This document shows, piece after piece, positions 24,308-32,900 of a stretch of DNA of 64,000 nt (position 1 is its first letter; the number at the start of each line of letters is the position of its first letter). The notes beneath the pieces were generated by a model. The model saw only the letters and a list, made by a program, of their open reading frames with translations. It was not told where the DNA came from and did not search any database. The translations under genes were made by a program, and so were the position numbers. The stretch is from positions 62,001 through 126,000 of the forward strand of contig DATJQJ010000025.1 of assembly GCA_035505975.1 (NCBI GenBank), written 5' to 3'. This DNA is from CAIKOD01 sp035505975 (GTDB lineage Archaea > Halobacteriota > Methanomicrobia > Methanomicrobiales > Methanospirillaceae).

Positions 24308-25297
24308 ATGGATAACGATGTCGTGATCGACGTACGCCAGATAACGAAACATTTCAACGGCTCCCGGGTTCTCGATGGCGTCAGTTTTTCCGTGACACGG
24401 GGGGAGGTGTTTGGATTTCTCGGACCGAACGGTGCGGGAAAGACCACCACGCTCCGGATCCTCCTCGGCCTGATACGACCCGATTCAGGGGAGGCGCTTG
24501 TCCTTGGAGACTCGCTCGACACCGCCGACCCTGTGCGGAGCCGTGTCGGGGTACTGTTCGAGAACAACGGGCTCGTCGAACGGTTCAGTGCGCGGGAAAA
24601 CCTGCAGTTTTATGCAGACCTGTATAATATCAGGAATCCCAAAGAAAAAGTCGAAGAACTCCTCGTTTTTACCGGTCTTCTGGAACGGGGTGACGGCCTG
24701 GTCGGTACCTTTTCAACCGGAATGAAAAGGAAACTCGGTCTTGCCCGGGCCATTCTCCACGACCCCGAGATCCTGTTCCTCGACGAACCTTCATCTGGTC
24801 TCGACCCTGAAGGGCAGCGCATGGTGCACGACCTCATTCTCGGCCTGTCCGGGAAACGGTCGATGACGATCTTTCTCAATTCCCACAACCTCGACGAGGT
24901 CAGCCGGGTCTGTTCGAAGGTCGCGATCCTCCACCAGGGGACGATCAGGGCGTACGACACCATCGATCGTCTCAGGACCGGGGATAAGGGGACAGAGATC
25001 GTAATCACCCTCCACGACGAGGGTGAAGCAACAAAGGCCATCAGGATTTTGTCGGAGATGAAGGAAGCAGGACCGATCAGGCGACTGGACGACCTGCATC
25101 TGACCGTGTTCCTGTCCGGCGATTCGGGATTTCCCGTGCTTCGGGAACTGGTAGCCCGGGAAGTCGTCGTCGAGGAAATGATGAAAAAGAGGCGGTCGCT
25201 CGAGGACATTTACCTCGATACTGTCCGGCAGGCAGAGGGCGATAAACCATCCGAAGGCACGGCTGGCGTCACTGGCCTGGGAGGCGGGGGGTCATGA
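24308..25297 (+). CDS. ABC transporter ATP-binding protein
   Basis: 329 residues. Walker A GPNGAGKTTTLRIL, signature FSTGMKRKLGLARAI, Walker B ILFLDEPSSGLDPEG and the His switch NSHNLDEV are intact. A C-terminal extension of about 100 residues (from TEIVITLHDEG) is typical of DrrA/CcmA-type exporters. It powers efflux with the permease encoded next, which overlaps by four bases (ATGA). The substrate is unknown; drug, lipid or peptide export are all possible. Confidence 0.92.
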   Translation: MDNDVVIDVRQITKHFNGSRVLDGVSFSVTRGEVFGFLGPNGAGKTTTLRILLGLIRPDSGEALVLGDSLDTADPVRSRVGVLFENNGLVERFSARENLQFYADLYNIRNPKEKVEELLVFTGLLERGDGLVGTFSTGMKRKLGLARAILHDPEILFLDEPSSGLDPEGQRMVHDLILGLSGKRSMTIFLNSHNLDEVSRVCSKVAILHQGTIRAYDTIDRLRTGDKGTEIVITLHDEGEATKAIRILSEMKEAGPIRRLDDLHLTVFLSGDSGFPVLRELVAREVVVEEMMKKRRSLEDIYLDTVRQAEGDKPSEGTAGVTGLGGGGS

Positions 25298-25998
25298 AGG
25301 GGAGATACGTGATTGCCAGGAAGGAGATCAGGCTCTTCCTTCATAACCCTCAGCTGCTTATCTCGGCGGTCATTTTTTCACTGATATTCGGTCTCGTTTC
25401 AGGTCCGGCGGTCATCATGACAACGTCAGGGGTCTCTCCGGGCCAGGAATATACGCTTCTCGTTTCCCTGAGCCTCATGACCGGGGTGCTGATCGGGTAC
25501 CTCCTCTCGGGGCAGACATTTCTCCGCGAGAAACAGGAGGGAACGATCGAGACGCTTCTTGCCGGGCCTCTCCCCCTCCGTGAGATATGGCTCGGTAAAG
25601 TCCTCGGAGTACTCGTGCCGGCTTACATCCTCACGCTGTTCTCATCGGTTCTGATGATCGGGATTGCATCGGTCATTTCCGGGGAGACCTCGCTGCCGCC
25701 GGGGCCAATCATCGTTCATCTGGCCATCGTGGTGCCAGCATTTATCGCTTCGGCCGTCGGGTTGCTGGGTTTTGTCCAGCTCCTGCTCGGCATGCGTGAG
25801 AACCAGATCATCAACATTGTCGTCATATTCGGGCTGATCTTTCTTATCAGCTTCTCGAGGGAACTGGTTGGACCGGGTTTTGCGATAACATGGTCTGCCG
25901 AAGGAGTATTTCTCGGATTGGCTCTCGTCATGATCCTCATCACCCGTGCCCTGACACGGGTACTCGATAAAGAGAAAATAGTCAGGACAATTCCCTGA
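25294..25998 (+). CDS. ABC-2 type transporter permease
   Basis: 234 residues with six predicted membrane helices. The cytoplasmic REKQEGTIETLLAGPLPLREIWLGK segment after helix 2 is the conserved coupling region of ABC-2 exporters. It starts within the stop of the ATPase gene, so the two are translated together and likely form a 2+2 exporter. A GC-rich near-palindrome (ATCCGGGATATCCGGAT) just after the stop may help termination. Confidence 0.9.
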   Translation: MKGRYVIARKEIRLFLHNPQLLISAVIFSLIFGLVSGPAVIMTTSGVSPGQEYTLLVSLSLMTGVLIGYLLSGQTFLREKQEGTIETLLAGPLPLREIWLGKVLGVLVPAYILTLFSSVLMIGIASVISGETSLPPGPIIVHLAIVVPAFIASAVGLLGFVQLLLGMRENQIINIVVIFGLIFLISFSRELVGPGFAITWSAEGVFLGLALVMILITRALTRVLDKEKIVRTIP

Positions 25999-26184
25999 TC
26001 CGGGATATCCGGATTCTGGTCATGCGGGCCTGAAAGGCGGCATTTCAGACATTCCGGAAATATCTGCCTCGCCCGTGTATCCGGGGGAAATCCGAAATAT
26101 CAGCCACATCCGGTAGATTCGATTCTTTGTGCAGAAATGTCTGGTAAATCGGGCCGGGAGTCAGCAGGGGCGTTTGATAAAAAC

Positions 26185-26193
26185 CTTTAAAAA
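26185..26193 (+). promoter_or_regulatory. Candidate TATA box giving a leaderless META-protein mRNA
   Basis: CTTTAAAAA is centred about 27 bp before the ATG at 26216, the usual distance from TATA box to transcription start in archaea, so the mRNA may begin at or next to the start codon. Confidence 0.45.
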
Positions 26194-26215
26194 GATTAGT
26201 GCCGAATTTTCGCCC

Positions 26216-26719
26216 ATGAAATTATTGACCGTTTTTGTATTGATTTCGCTTGTCCTTCTGGTCCTCGGGGCCGGTTGCACCGGTACACCGTCTTTCATGC
26301 CAGGCACCCCGGCGCCGACGCCTGCGGTATCTTCACAAGTCACGCCTTCCCCGATCCCTGTTTCAGACCCCTTACTGATCGGGACATGGACATTGAAAGC
26401 GATGAACATCCAGGGAGGGACCGCCCTCACGTTCCCGACCGGCCCGCAGATCTTTGTCACCTTCGATACAGCAACCCTGAACGGGTATTCGGGTTGCAAT
26501 AATTACAACGCACCGTATACCCTTACCGGGAAAGTGCTCTCTTCAGGACAGGGTATCACGGTCGGAAACATGGTCGTATCGAACAAGTATTGTGAATCAG
26601 TCGCACGCACTGAAACTACTTATCTCCAGATCCTCGGAAAGGCCACGAGTTACACGGTCAACGGAAATTCCCTGACGATCACGGACAACCTCCAGAACCA
26701 GCTCAGTTTCAGCCGGTGA
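26216..26719 (+). CDS. META-domain lipoprotein (HslJ-like)
   Basis: 167 residues. Signal peptide with lipobox-like LGAGC at about residue 20, a Thr/Pro-rich spacer, then a META domain: LIGTWTLKAM, FDTATLNGYSGCNNYNAPYT and YLQILGKATSYTVNGNSLTI. META/HslJ proteins are envelope proteins of uncertain function. The frame is open from 26129, but the promoter position and signal peptide fix the start at 26216. Confidence 0.85.
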   Translation: MKLLTVFVLISLVLLVLGAGCTGTPSFMPGTPAPTPAVSSQVTPSPIPVSDPLLIGTWTLKAMNIQGGTALTFPTGPQIFVTFDTATLNGYSGCNNYNAPYTLTGKVLSSGQGITVGNMVVSNKYCESVARTETTYLQILGKATSYTVNGNSLTITDNLQNQLSFSR

Positions 26720-26973
26720 AGGCCCGATATCATTTTTTTTACAGGATCCTTCTCTTCAGGGACCCGAAAATCCACCCGGCAGATGATGATTCCCTTGTCT
26801 TACCCTTCTCACCTGGCTTATCAGGATCATTTTCGTCATTTTTCCTGTTTCTGGGGGATATCAAGGGGTCCCGGATAACATCGCCTGGTTTTTAACCGGC
26901 ACCGGCGATACCATTCATCATACTCCCGGGTTTCGTTTTCCCGGGCTTCGAAAAAGGGGAGAGTTGTGTCATC

Positions 26974-27855
26974 ATGAAGGTAAAATTGGATATTTTCATC
27001 GTTATCCTTGTCGCGGCACTGGTCGCGATCGTTACGGTACCGGCAGGCGCAGCCGTCGAAGAGATCGCATACCGGGGCCAGGTCCTCTCGGTAAACCAGA
27101 GCGGGGGCACCATGACCATCAGTGCCGGGTACCAGTACGGATGCAATTATTCGGGTGCGAAGCCGAACTGCTCCTGGTTACCGGTTCCCGTATCGAACCT
27201 TACCGGAACCGTTCCCGATCCAGCGGCATTCGGTGTGTTCAGGGCCGGCGACCAGGTAGCCGCGACCAGTATGGGGGGCCCGGGTGGGATATGGATAGGG
27301 CTTGCAAAAATTTTCCCGACTCCAGGGATTGAGAACTGGCTTGCGACCGATATCGTCGGCGACCCGGATTCGCTGCCTGTCGGACTTGCATCGGATTATT
27401 ATTTCTCCTATGAAACTGCAGCGGAATGCGGCAACTGCACCGGGTCGGTCTGTAATGCCCGTTATGCGAATATCACGCTTAACAGCACCACGATCCCGGT
27501 CCTCCGGAAAAGCCTCCTGCCCGGAGGTTCAGCATTCTACAACGGGAGGAACGACAACTCAAGCGTCCTGGTCGGCTTTGTGAAAGGCCAGGCACTTTCA
27601 GATACGTGCCCGGGAATGTCGGGAATGGTCGGGTTGCAGCCGGTTTCGGTATTTACCATTCACGTGAACCAGGCTGTTGCAGGCAGCCCACCCCAGGTGC
27701 CTGGCGTAACTACTCTTCCGTCCACGCCGGGCGGGCAGGCTATGCCGTCCACCCCGGGTCCTTCCCCGGCACCCACAAAGGCTCCGTCAGACCTCATCGT
27801 TCCGATCGCAGCGCTCGGTGTTGCGGGTGCAGTGCTGCTCCGGAAGGAAATCTGA
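26974..27855 (+). CDS. Secreted surface protein with C-terminal anchor, unknown function
   Basis: 293 residues. Signal peptide (IFIVILVAALVAIVTVPAGA), then a domain of about 210 residues starting EEIAYRGQVLSVNQSGGTMT with several Cys (YGCNYSGAKPNCSW; CGNCTGSVCNARY) and many NxT/S sequons. A Thr/Pro-rich stalk (PSTPGPSPAPTKAPS) and a hydrophobic C-terminal helix ending RKEI follow. The layout matches glycosylated S-layer-associated proteins of Methanomicrobiales. The domain is not one I can name. Confidence 0.7.
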   Translation: MKVKLDIFIVILVAALVAIVTVPAGAAVEEIAYRGQVLSVNQSGGTMTISAGYQYGCNYSGAKPNCSWLPVPVSNLTGTVPDPAAFGVFRAGDQVAATSMGGPGGIWIGLAKIFPTPGIENWLATDIVGDPDSLPVGLASDYYFSYETAAECGNCTGSVCNARYANITLNSTTIPVLRKSLLPGGSAFYNGRNDNSSVLVGFVKGQALSDTCPGMSGMVGLQPVSVFTIHVNQAVAGSPPQVPGVTTLPSTPGGQAMPSTPGPSPAPTKAPSDLIVPIAALGVAGAVLLRKEI

Positions 27856-28033
27856 CCGGAGGACCCGACAACCAGAAACCCGCTATTTTTTTCCCCGCAT
27901 TAACGGAGTCTCACCCTCGGGTCTTTGATCGCGACCGGCAGAGGATGGCCACGGTATCGGATCTACGACAAAAATCCGGTTCAGCTCCTTGACCCGGTAA
28001 CGTCTCATAAGGGTGGCTGATAAGCCGGTTGAT

Positions 28034-28042
28034 TTTTTAATC
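28034..28042 (+). promoter_or_regulatory. Candidate TATA box for the V4R/ATC-like gene
   Basis: TTTTTTAAT lies about 25 bp before the ATG at 28063, suggesting a leaderless or near-leaderless transcript. Confidence 0.4.
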
Positions 28043-28062
28043 CTGCCGTAGAACTCCATGCC

Positions 28063-28593
28063 ATGGACCCAAACGAGATCCCCGATTCGACCAAATGGCA
28101 GATCGCAAGCCGGCTCGCATCGAGGCTCCCTGTCATGTATGATTTCGTGTTCCGGGAACGCATCGGAGAGCAATACGATGAGCTCGAGCAGGACATATGG
28201 ATCGAGATCGGCAAACAGTCGAAGGATGTTGCCGGTGCACTCAGGCTTCCGCTCAATACAGCGCCTGAAATCGCAGAAGCCCTGAAAACCATCGCGACAA
28301 TTTTCTTTTCCGCTGACTACGCCATCGAACCCCTGAAAATTGCAGAAGACCGTTCAGTGCTCAGGGTTACGCGGTGCCCGTTCGTCTTTCGGGAGATGGA
28401 AGTCCGGGGCAGGACAGGACCCATATTCTCGAGGTGCCTGACGTTTGCAATCACATCCGTGGAAGCCTTAAACCCGGGTTATACCCTCAGGTTCGTCAGG
28501 AGCATGTGCATGGGAGACCGGACATGCGAACTGAAAGTCGTAAAAAAAGAGCTTGTTGCGGGAGATGACCCAAAGCCGGGCACCAGGAGATGA
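28063..28593 (+). CDS. Small-molecule-binding domain protein (V4R / ATC-hydrolase-like)
   Basis: 176 residues. A helical N-terminus (KWQIASRLASRLPVMYDFVF) is followed by a domain with CPFVFREMEVRGR, CLTFAITSVEALNPGYTLRF and MCMGDRTCELKV. The spaced Cys and the G-D-x-x-CE ending are typical of V4R-like and L-2-amino-thiazoline-4-carboxylate hydrolase-like domains, which bind small ligands or metals. The exact family is uncertain. It is convergent with the SepCysS gene. Confidence 0.55.
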   Translation: MDPNEIPDSTKWQIASRLASRLPVMYDFVFRERIGEQYDELEQDIWIEIGKQSKDVAGALRLPLNTAPEIAEALKTIATIFFSADYAIEPLKIAEDRSVLRVTRCPFVFREMEVRGRTGPIFSRCLTFAITSVEALNPGYTLRFVRSMCMGDRTCELKVVKKELVAGDDPKPGTRR

Positions 28594-28658
28594 CGTGATT
28601 CTCATGATGAGCCTCGAAGTACCCGACATTTGTGCCGGGCACGGCGAGGCCCTGGTGT

Positions 28659-29831
28659 TTATGCCAACCCGTTCTCCCTCGCGATCTCCACGAAGGCATC
28701 CGCGGTATACCGGGCCTGCTTTTCGGTCATGCCATAAGAATTATATTTCCATACTCTCGTCGCGCCCGGTATGGTCCCCCCTATACCCCGCTCACGGAGG
28801 GCGCTGGTCAGGTAAAAGCCCCGTTTCTTGTGCGTTTTCGCAACTTTGTCAAAGGATGACGTCGTGTCGACGCGGGTCAGGGTATGTTTTCTCGGCATTT
28901 CCGACAGTATTTTCGTCCCTTCGATTGAAAGGAGCGCATCGATAATTATTTTTGCATTGGCAAGTTCCCGGTCCCAATGCCTGACCCGGGCCTTTACATG
29001 GGGAAACGATGCCATCATCCCGATCAGGGTTACCCCCATGAGCGTGCAGCCGAGCATCTCGACTTCCTTGATGCCGAACGTCCTGCCTGTCACATCTGCT
29101 TTCGCCCCGGTGGTCCTGAATACTTCCGAAGCACGCTCCCTCGTCGCCGCAAGGACTCCTGAAGGTGCCGGTGCAGCCATGCTCTTGTGACCTGAACCGA
29201 TAACGAAATCCACCCCGAGCTGCTTTCCGTCCACTTCCTTGATCCCGACCGTGTATGCACCGTTATAAATGACAGGGATATCGTTCTGTTGTGCTGCTTT
29301 TGCGATTCCCAGGATTTCATGCTCGTTCCCGAACTGGTAATCGAAGTGGTCGATAAAGAGGAGCGAGGGCGGGCGTTTGTATTCCCGAAGCACGAGATCG
29401 ATCTTCTCCGCGGCTGCATCGGCTGTTATGATATTCCCCTGGTTCTTCGGGATTTCGAGAGGGATCCCTCCGTTCACTTCGATCGCAAGGAATTCGGTAT
29501 AATGCGAGAGGGACGTCAGGAGGACCGGGTCTCCTTTCTTGACGTAGGTCCCCGAAACTGCCTGGAACCCCCTTCGCGCACCAGGAACGACCCGGGCCTC
29601 GTCCATATTCAGGAACGTGGCGAGGTCGTGGTGAAACTGTTCTATCGGGGGATTTTTTATCATATCGAGGCGGTTTGGTTTGCGACAATTATCGCAGACA
29701 GAATATCCGTCGCCCCATGCGATCACCGCTTTCATCGCATCGGAAGTGAGGCGGCCTCCGACCTGGATCGGGTCGATGTTGATGAGGTTCTCATCGACAT
29801 CGCGTGCCTCCAGGGATGGAGCGCACTTCAT
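28659..29831 (-). CDS. pscS: O-phospho-L-seryl-tRNA:Cys-tRNA synthase (SepCysS)
   Basis: 390 residues. Converts Sep-tRNA(Cys), made by SepRS, to Cys-tRNA(Cys) with PLP and a sulfur donor, the tRNA-dependent cysteine route of methanogens. Seen: catalytic Cys46 and Cys49 in SVCDNCRKPNRLD, a third Cys262 in EMLGCTLMGV, PLP Lys216 in GSGHKSMAAPAPSG, and FIDHFDYQFGNE. Its start overlaps the stop of a 60-residue gene upstream (four bases). The SepRS gene is not in the window. Confidence 0.93.
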   Translation of the reverse strand: MKCAPSLEARDVDENLINIDPIQVGGRLTSDAMKAVIAWGDGYSVCDNCRKPNRLDMIKNPPIEQFHHDLATFLNMDEARVVPGARRGFQAVSGTYVKKGDPVLLTSLSHYTEFLAIEVNGGIPLEIPKNQGNIITADAAAEKIDLVLREYKRPPSLLFIDHFDYQFGNEHEILGIAKAAQQNDIPVIYNGAYTVGIKEVDGKQLGVDFVIGSGHKSMAAPAPSGVLAATRERASEVFRTTGAKADVTGRTFGIKEVEMLGCTLMGVTLIGMMASFPHVKARVRHWDRELANAKIIIDALLSIEGTKILSEMPRKHTLTRVDTTSSFDKVAKTHKKRGFYLTSALRERGIGGTIPGATRVWKYNSYGMTEKQARYTADAFVEIARENGLA

Positions 29832-30010
29832 CTGAGGAGCTCCTTTTCAATCATCGCGACCTCATCCCGGATCGACCCAAGGATCTTTCCTGCCGTTTCA
29901 CGCTGCTGATCGTCCAGTTCGTGTGAAGGAGCGGTCTCGCGGAGCATCACCCGGAGGTCGGTGAGGAGGAACATGGCGTGAAAAACTGAATCAACGGCAA
30001 TTTTCGACAT
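29828..30010 (-). CDS. 60-residue helical protein coupled to SepCysS
   Basis: A 60-residue protein with helices around AVDSVFHAMFLLTDLRVMLR and RETAGKILGSIRDEVAMIEK. AAGGTG precedes the ATG, and a TTACATAAAAC TATA-like element lies 30-40 bp upstream. The stop overlaps the SepCysS start, so the two are translated together. It could be a small partner of SepCysS, analogous to the SepCysE scaffold of other methanogens, but I see no clear homology and offer this only as inference. Confidence 0.65.
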   Translation of the reverse strand: MSKIAVDSVFHAMFLLTDLRVMLRETAPSHELDDQQRETAGKILGSIRDEVAMIEKELLR

Positions 30011-30130
30011 ATCGGCACCTTAGTAATGATCGGGGGTTTTATGTAATTTACTGCTCGTTCCACCAATCAATCTCCCATTTTCAGATACCGGTGTCTGGCT
30101 GATATTCAGGCAGAGCCTGAAAGGACTGTT

Positions 30131-30192
30131 TATCTTGTTTCCTCTGTTTTCTCTCATTTTTCCTCATTTCCTTTTTTTTTCCTTCGTTTTCT
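30131..30192 (+). other. Polypyrimidine tract between divergent genes
   Basis: About 60 bases that are almost all C and T, with runs such as CATTTCCTTTTTTTTTCC, between the SepCysS operon start and the decarboxylase promoter. It may be a T-rich termination barrier or a DNA-structure element; nothing more can be said. Confidence 0.4.
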
Positions 30193-30250
30193 TTGATGCA
30201 TGCGTAATCCACCAGGGCAGGGAAGAGCCGGACAGGACAAACAGCGAATT

Positions 30251-30259
30251 TTTTTAAAC
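30251..30259 (+). promoter_or_regulatory. Candidate TATA box of the decarboxylase transcript
   Basis: TTTTTAAAC lies about 60 bp before the upstream ORF at 30312. Initiation near 30282 would give a leader containing that ORF and exclude the earlier in-frame ATG at 30200 as a start. Confidence 0.4.
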
Positions 30260-30311
30260 GAATGCGAAGGGATCGGTCCGGTATATCCGAATATCACCAG
30301 GGAGGCCGTTG

Positions 30312-30374
30312 ATGGGGACATCAGATTCTGCACCTGGAAAAACTTCTTATCCGAGGGGCAGATTACTCATGTAA
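30312..30374 (+). CDS. Upstream ORF of 20 codons coupled to the decarboxylase
   Basis: A GGGAGG seven bases before ATG at 30312 opens MGTSDSAPGKTSYPRGRLLM, ending TAA. The final A is the first base of the decarboxylase ATG (TAATG). It is the best ribosome site in the leader. It could be a leader peptide controlling decarboxylase translation by coupling or ribosome stalling. No expression evidence is available. Confidence 0.35.
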   Translation: MGTSDSAPGKTSYPRGRLLM

Positions 30375-31585
30375 TGACAAGAGTGAACGGGTCTGGGAAA
30401 GCAAAACAAAAGACGGACATATGCGACGAAGTCCACCACATGAGTCCGGAACGAAAGGAACTCCTCCGGAAACTCGCCTTTGAGGAAGGGACTCCCCTGT
30501 TCGTTATCGATCACGAGATGATCCGCGAGAATTACCGTGAATTCAGGGAACACCTGCCGAATGTCCAGGTATACTATGCCGTAAAGGCGAATTCAAACCC
30601 GGAGATTGTCAGGACACTTTTTAAAGAAGGGTGCAGCTTCGATGTAGCATCCATGCCCGAGTTCATGATCGTCTACGAAAATATCAAAGATATGCCCGAC
30701 CTCGAAAGGCAGGAATGGATCTGGGACAAGATAATCTATGCAAATACCATAAAACCGATAGAGACACTACAGGCGCTCGATTGTTACAAACCCCTGGTGA
30801 CGTTTGACAACCGCGAGGAACTGAAGAAGATCAAGCACTACGCACCGCATGCCGGTCTCGTCCTCAGGCTGCGCGTGCCCAATACCGGTTCGCTCGTGGA
30901 ACTCTCCTCCAAATTCGGGGCCGATCCCGGTGAAGCAGTCGACCTGATCTCTGATGCCTTTTCCATGGACCTCGTGGTGGAAGGGTTGAGTTTCCACGTT
31001 GGCAGCCAGTGCACGAATTTCGATAACTACGTCCAGGCTCTCCAGCTCTCTGCAAGCATTATCAGGGAGACGGAGACAAGGACCGGGAAAAAGATCCGGA
31101 TCCTCGATATCGGCGGCGGTTTCCCCGTAAAATACCACCCTGAGGTAAAATCCTTCAAAATACTTGCGCGGAAATTAAATGTGGAAATTAAACGGATTTT
31201 TCCCCCTGACATGCAAATCCTCGCCGAACCAGGCCGTTTCCTGGTAGCCAACACCTGCACGCTCGTCGCGAAGGTGATCGGCAAATCCTTCCGAGACGGA
31301 AAACCCTCATACTACATCAACGACGGGGTGTACCACACGTACTCGGGCCAGGTGTTCGATCACACGAATTATCCGGTCCTTGCCTTTAAAGAGGGGGACA
31401 CTCAGATATCAGCCGTATTCGGCCCGACATGCGATGCCTTCGATACCATTACGAATTCTGCCGAACTGCCGGTGCTGGAACTCAACGACCTTGTTTATTC
31501 GGAGAACATCGGCGCATACTCCCATGCCTCCTCGACGTACTTCAATGGCTTCCCCCCCGCGAAAGTCGTGCATATCAACCTGTAG
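30374..31585 (+). CDS. Type III PLP decarboxylase, ornithine decarboxylase-like
   Basis: 403 residues of the alanine-racemase-fold decarboxylases. PLP Lys71 in YYAVKANSNP, SFHVGSQC, the phosphate-binding glycines of LDIGGGFP, AEPGRFLVA, and the catalytic Cys of FGPTCDAFDT at residue 353. The GPTCD form matches the eukaryote-type ODC group, so ornithine or lysine decarboxylation in polyamine synthesis is likely. ATG 30374 overlaps the upstream ORF stop; Met23 (30440) is an alternative start. The usual biosynthetic partners are not adjacent. Confidence 0.85.
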   Translation: MTRVNGSGKAKQKTDICDEVHHMSPERKELLRKLAFEEGTPLFVIDHEMIRENYREFREHLPNVQVYYAVKANSNPEIVRTLFKEGCSFDVASMPEFMIVYENIKDMPDLERQEWIWDKIIYANTIKPIETLQALDCYKPLVTFDNREELKKIKHYAPHAGLVLRLRVPNTGSLVELSSKFGADPGEAVDLISDAFSMDLVVEGLSFHVGSQCTNFDNYVQALQLSASIIRETETRTGKKIRILDIGGGFPVKYHPEVKSFKILARKLNVEIKRIFPPDMQILAEPGRFLVANTCTLVAKVIGKSFRDGKPSYYINDGVYHTYSGQVFDHTNYPVLAFKEGDTQISAVFGPTCDAFDTITNSAELPVLELNDLVYSENIGAYSHASSTYFNGFPPAKVVHINL

Positions 31586-31765
31586 GAGGAGGATCATCCA
31601 AATCTCCCCGTTGATCATGGCATTTTAGTTTCGGGTGCGGGATTCGATCGGGCTTTTTTTTAATCAGTTGGTATCGGACGGGATACTCATCCGATCGGTC
31701 AGATCTCCTCTCCGCCTGCCCAGGGCTCAGGAAATCATTATCATATCGGCTCCCTTCGTCTCATT

Positions 31766-32083
31766 ATGGACGGGAATTCCACGTACATCATGACCTTACG
31801 CCCGAACCGTGAAAATTTTATTGCAACTATGACTCCTGCGGAAAAAACGGCAATGGGCGAGCACTTCCTGTACGCGAAGGGCCTCTTTGACAGGGGAAAA
31901 ATAATCCTCGGCGGAGCGGCGACCGATGGATCGATCGGGATCATCGTATTTCGCGAAGATTCACCTGAAGAGGCCCGGCGGATTTTTGACAATGACCCCG
32001 CGATCAGGGCCGGTATTGGCCAGGCCGAACTTCACCAATTCAGGATAGGGATGATCGCTTTACAAAAAAAGTCCGACGAGTAG
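31766..32083 (+). CDS. YciI-like protein
   Basis: 105 residues of the YCII ferredoxin-like fold: RPNRENFIATMTPAEKTAMG, EHFLYAKGLFDRGKIILGG, FREDSPEEARRIFDNDPAI. The family has His/Asp residues resembling a catalytic site, but functions are mostly unknown. An ATTATCATAT element about 25 bp before the ATG suggests a leaderless mRNA. Monocistronic. Confidence 0.8.
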   Translation: MDGNSTYIMTLRPNRENFIATMTPAEKTAMGEHFLYAKGLFDRGKIILGGAATDGSIGIIVFREDSPEEARRIFDNDPAIRAGIGQAELHQFRIGMIALQKKSDE

Positions 32084-32148
32084 ATCCTGACGACCACCGG
32101 CATACCAAAGATCGGGATCTTTTTCCCATTCACCCTCCCCATGGTACT

Positions 32149-32862
32149 ATGGATCCGGTAATCGGACTGATACGGAACGAACTGCTGGACAATGCAGACC
32201 CTGCCACAAGACAAAGCACTTCGCGGTTTTTCAAGGAGGAGATCCGGTGCTATGGTGTGAAAACCGCTAAGGTTGGAAAGATTGCCCAAAAATACTGGAA
32301 GGATATCAGATCGAGGAATAAAGAAGATATCTTCGGGCTCTGCGAGGAGCTGTACCGCTCCCAGATCATGGAGGAGGCATTTGTGGTTTCCAACTGGGTG
32401 CCGCACCTCAAAGACCGTTTTCAACCAGGGGACTTCGCTGTTTTTGAACGCTGGATTGATACCTATATCTCGAACTGGGCCATGTGCGACGGGTTTTGCA
32501 ACCACACCATGGGGGACTTCATTATGGTGTTCCCTGAATTTATTGCAAATCTCAAGGGATGGACAAAATCAGAAAACCGGTGGGTGCGCCGCGCTTCCGC
32601 AGTATCACTGATAATTCCCGCCAAACGGGGACATTTTCTCGATAATGCGCTTGAAATAGCCGATCTTCTCCTTACCGATGAAGACGACATGGTAAGGAAG
32701 GGATATGGCTGGCTGCTCAAGGAGGCGAGCAGGAAGCACGAAGATGCCGTCTTTCACTACATCCAAAAAAACAAAAAAGAGATGCCAAGGACCGCGCTGC
32801 GATATGCGATCGAACTAATGCCAAAGGTACGCAGACAGGAAGCAATGAAAAAAGACTGGTGA
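32149..32862 (+). CDS. AlkD-like DNA alkylation repair protein
   Basis: 237 residues of HEAT-like repeats. AlkD-type residues are visible: Trp and Asp in NWAMCDGFCN, Arg in RWVRRASAVSLI, and Trp in GYGWLLKEASRK. AlkD glycosylases remove bulky or positively charged alkylpurines without base flipping. The convergent neighbour is an AlkZ-like glycosylase gene, so the locus looks devoted to alkylation damage. Confidence 0.88.
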   Translation: MDPVIGLIRNELLDNADPATRQSTSRFFKEEIRCYGVKTAKVGKIAQKYWKDIRSRNKEDIFGLCEELYRSQIMEEAFVVSNWVPHLKDRFQPGDFAVFERWIDTYISNWAMCDGFCNHTMGDFIMVFPEFIANLKGWTKSENRWVRRASAVSLIIPAKRGHFLDNALEIADLLLTDEDDMVRKGYGWLLKEASRKHEDAVFHYIQKNKKEMPRTALRYAIELMPKVRRQEAMKKDW

Positions 32863-32900
32863 CATGAGAGGAGGCCCCGAATAATTGTAACCCGGAAAGC

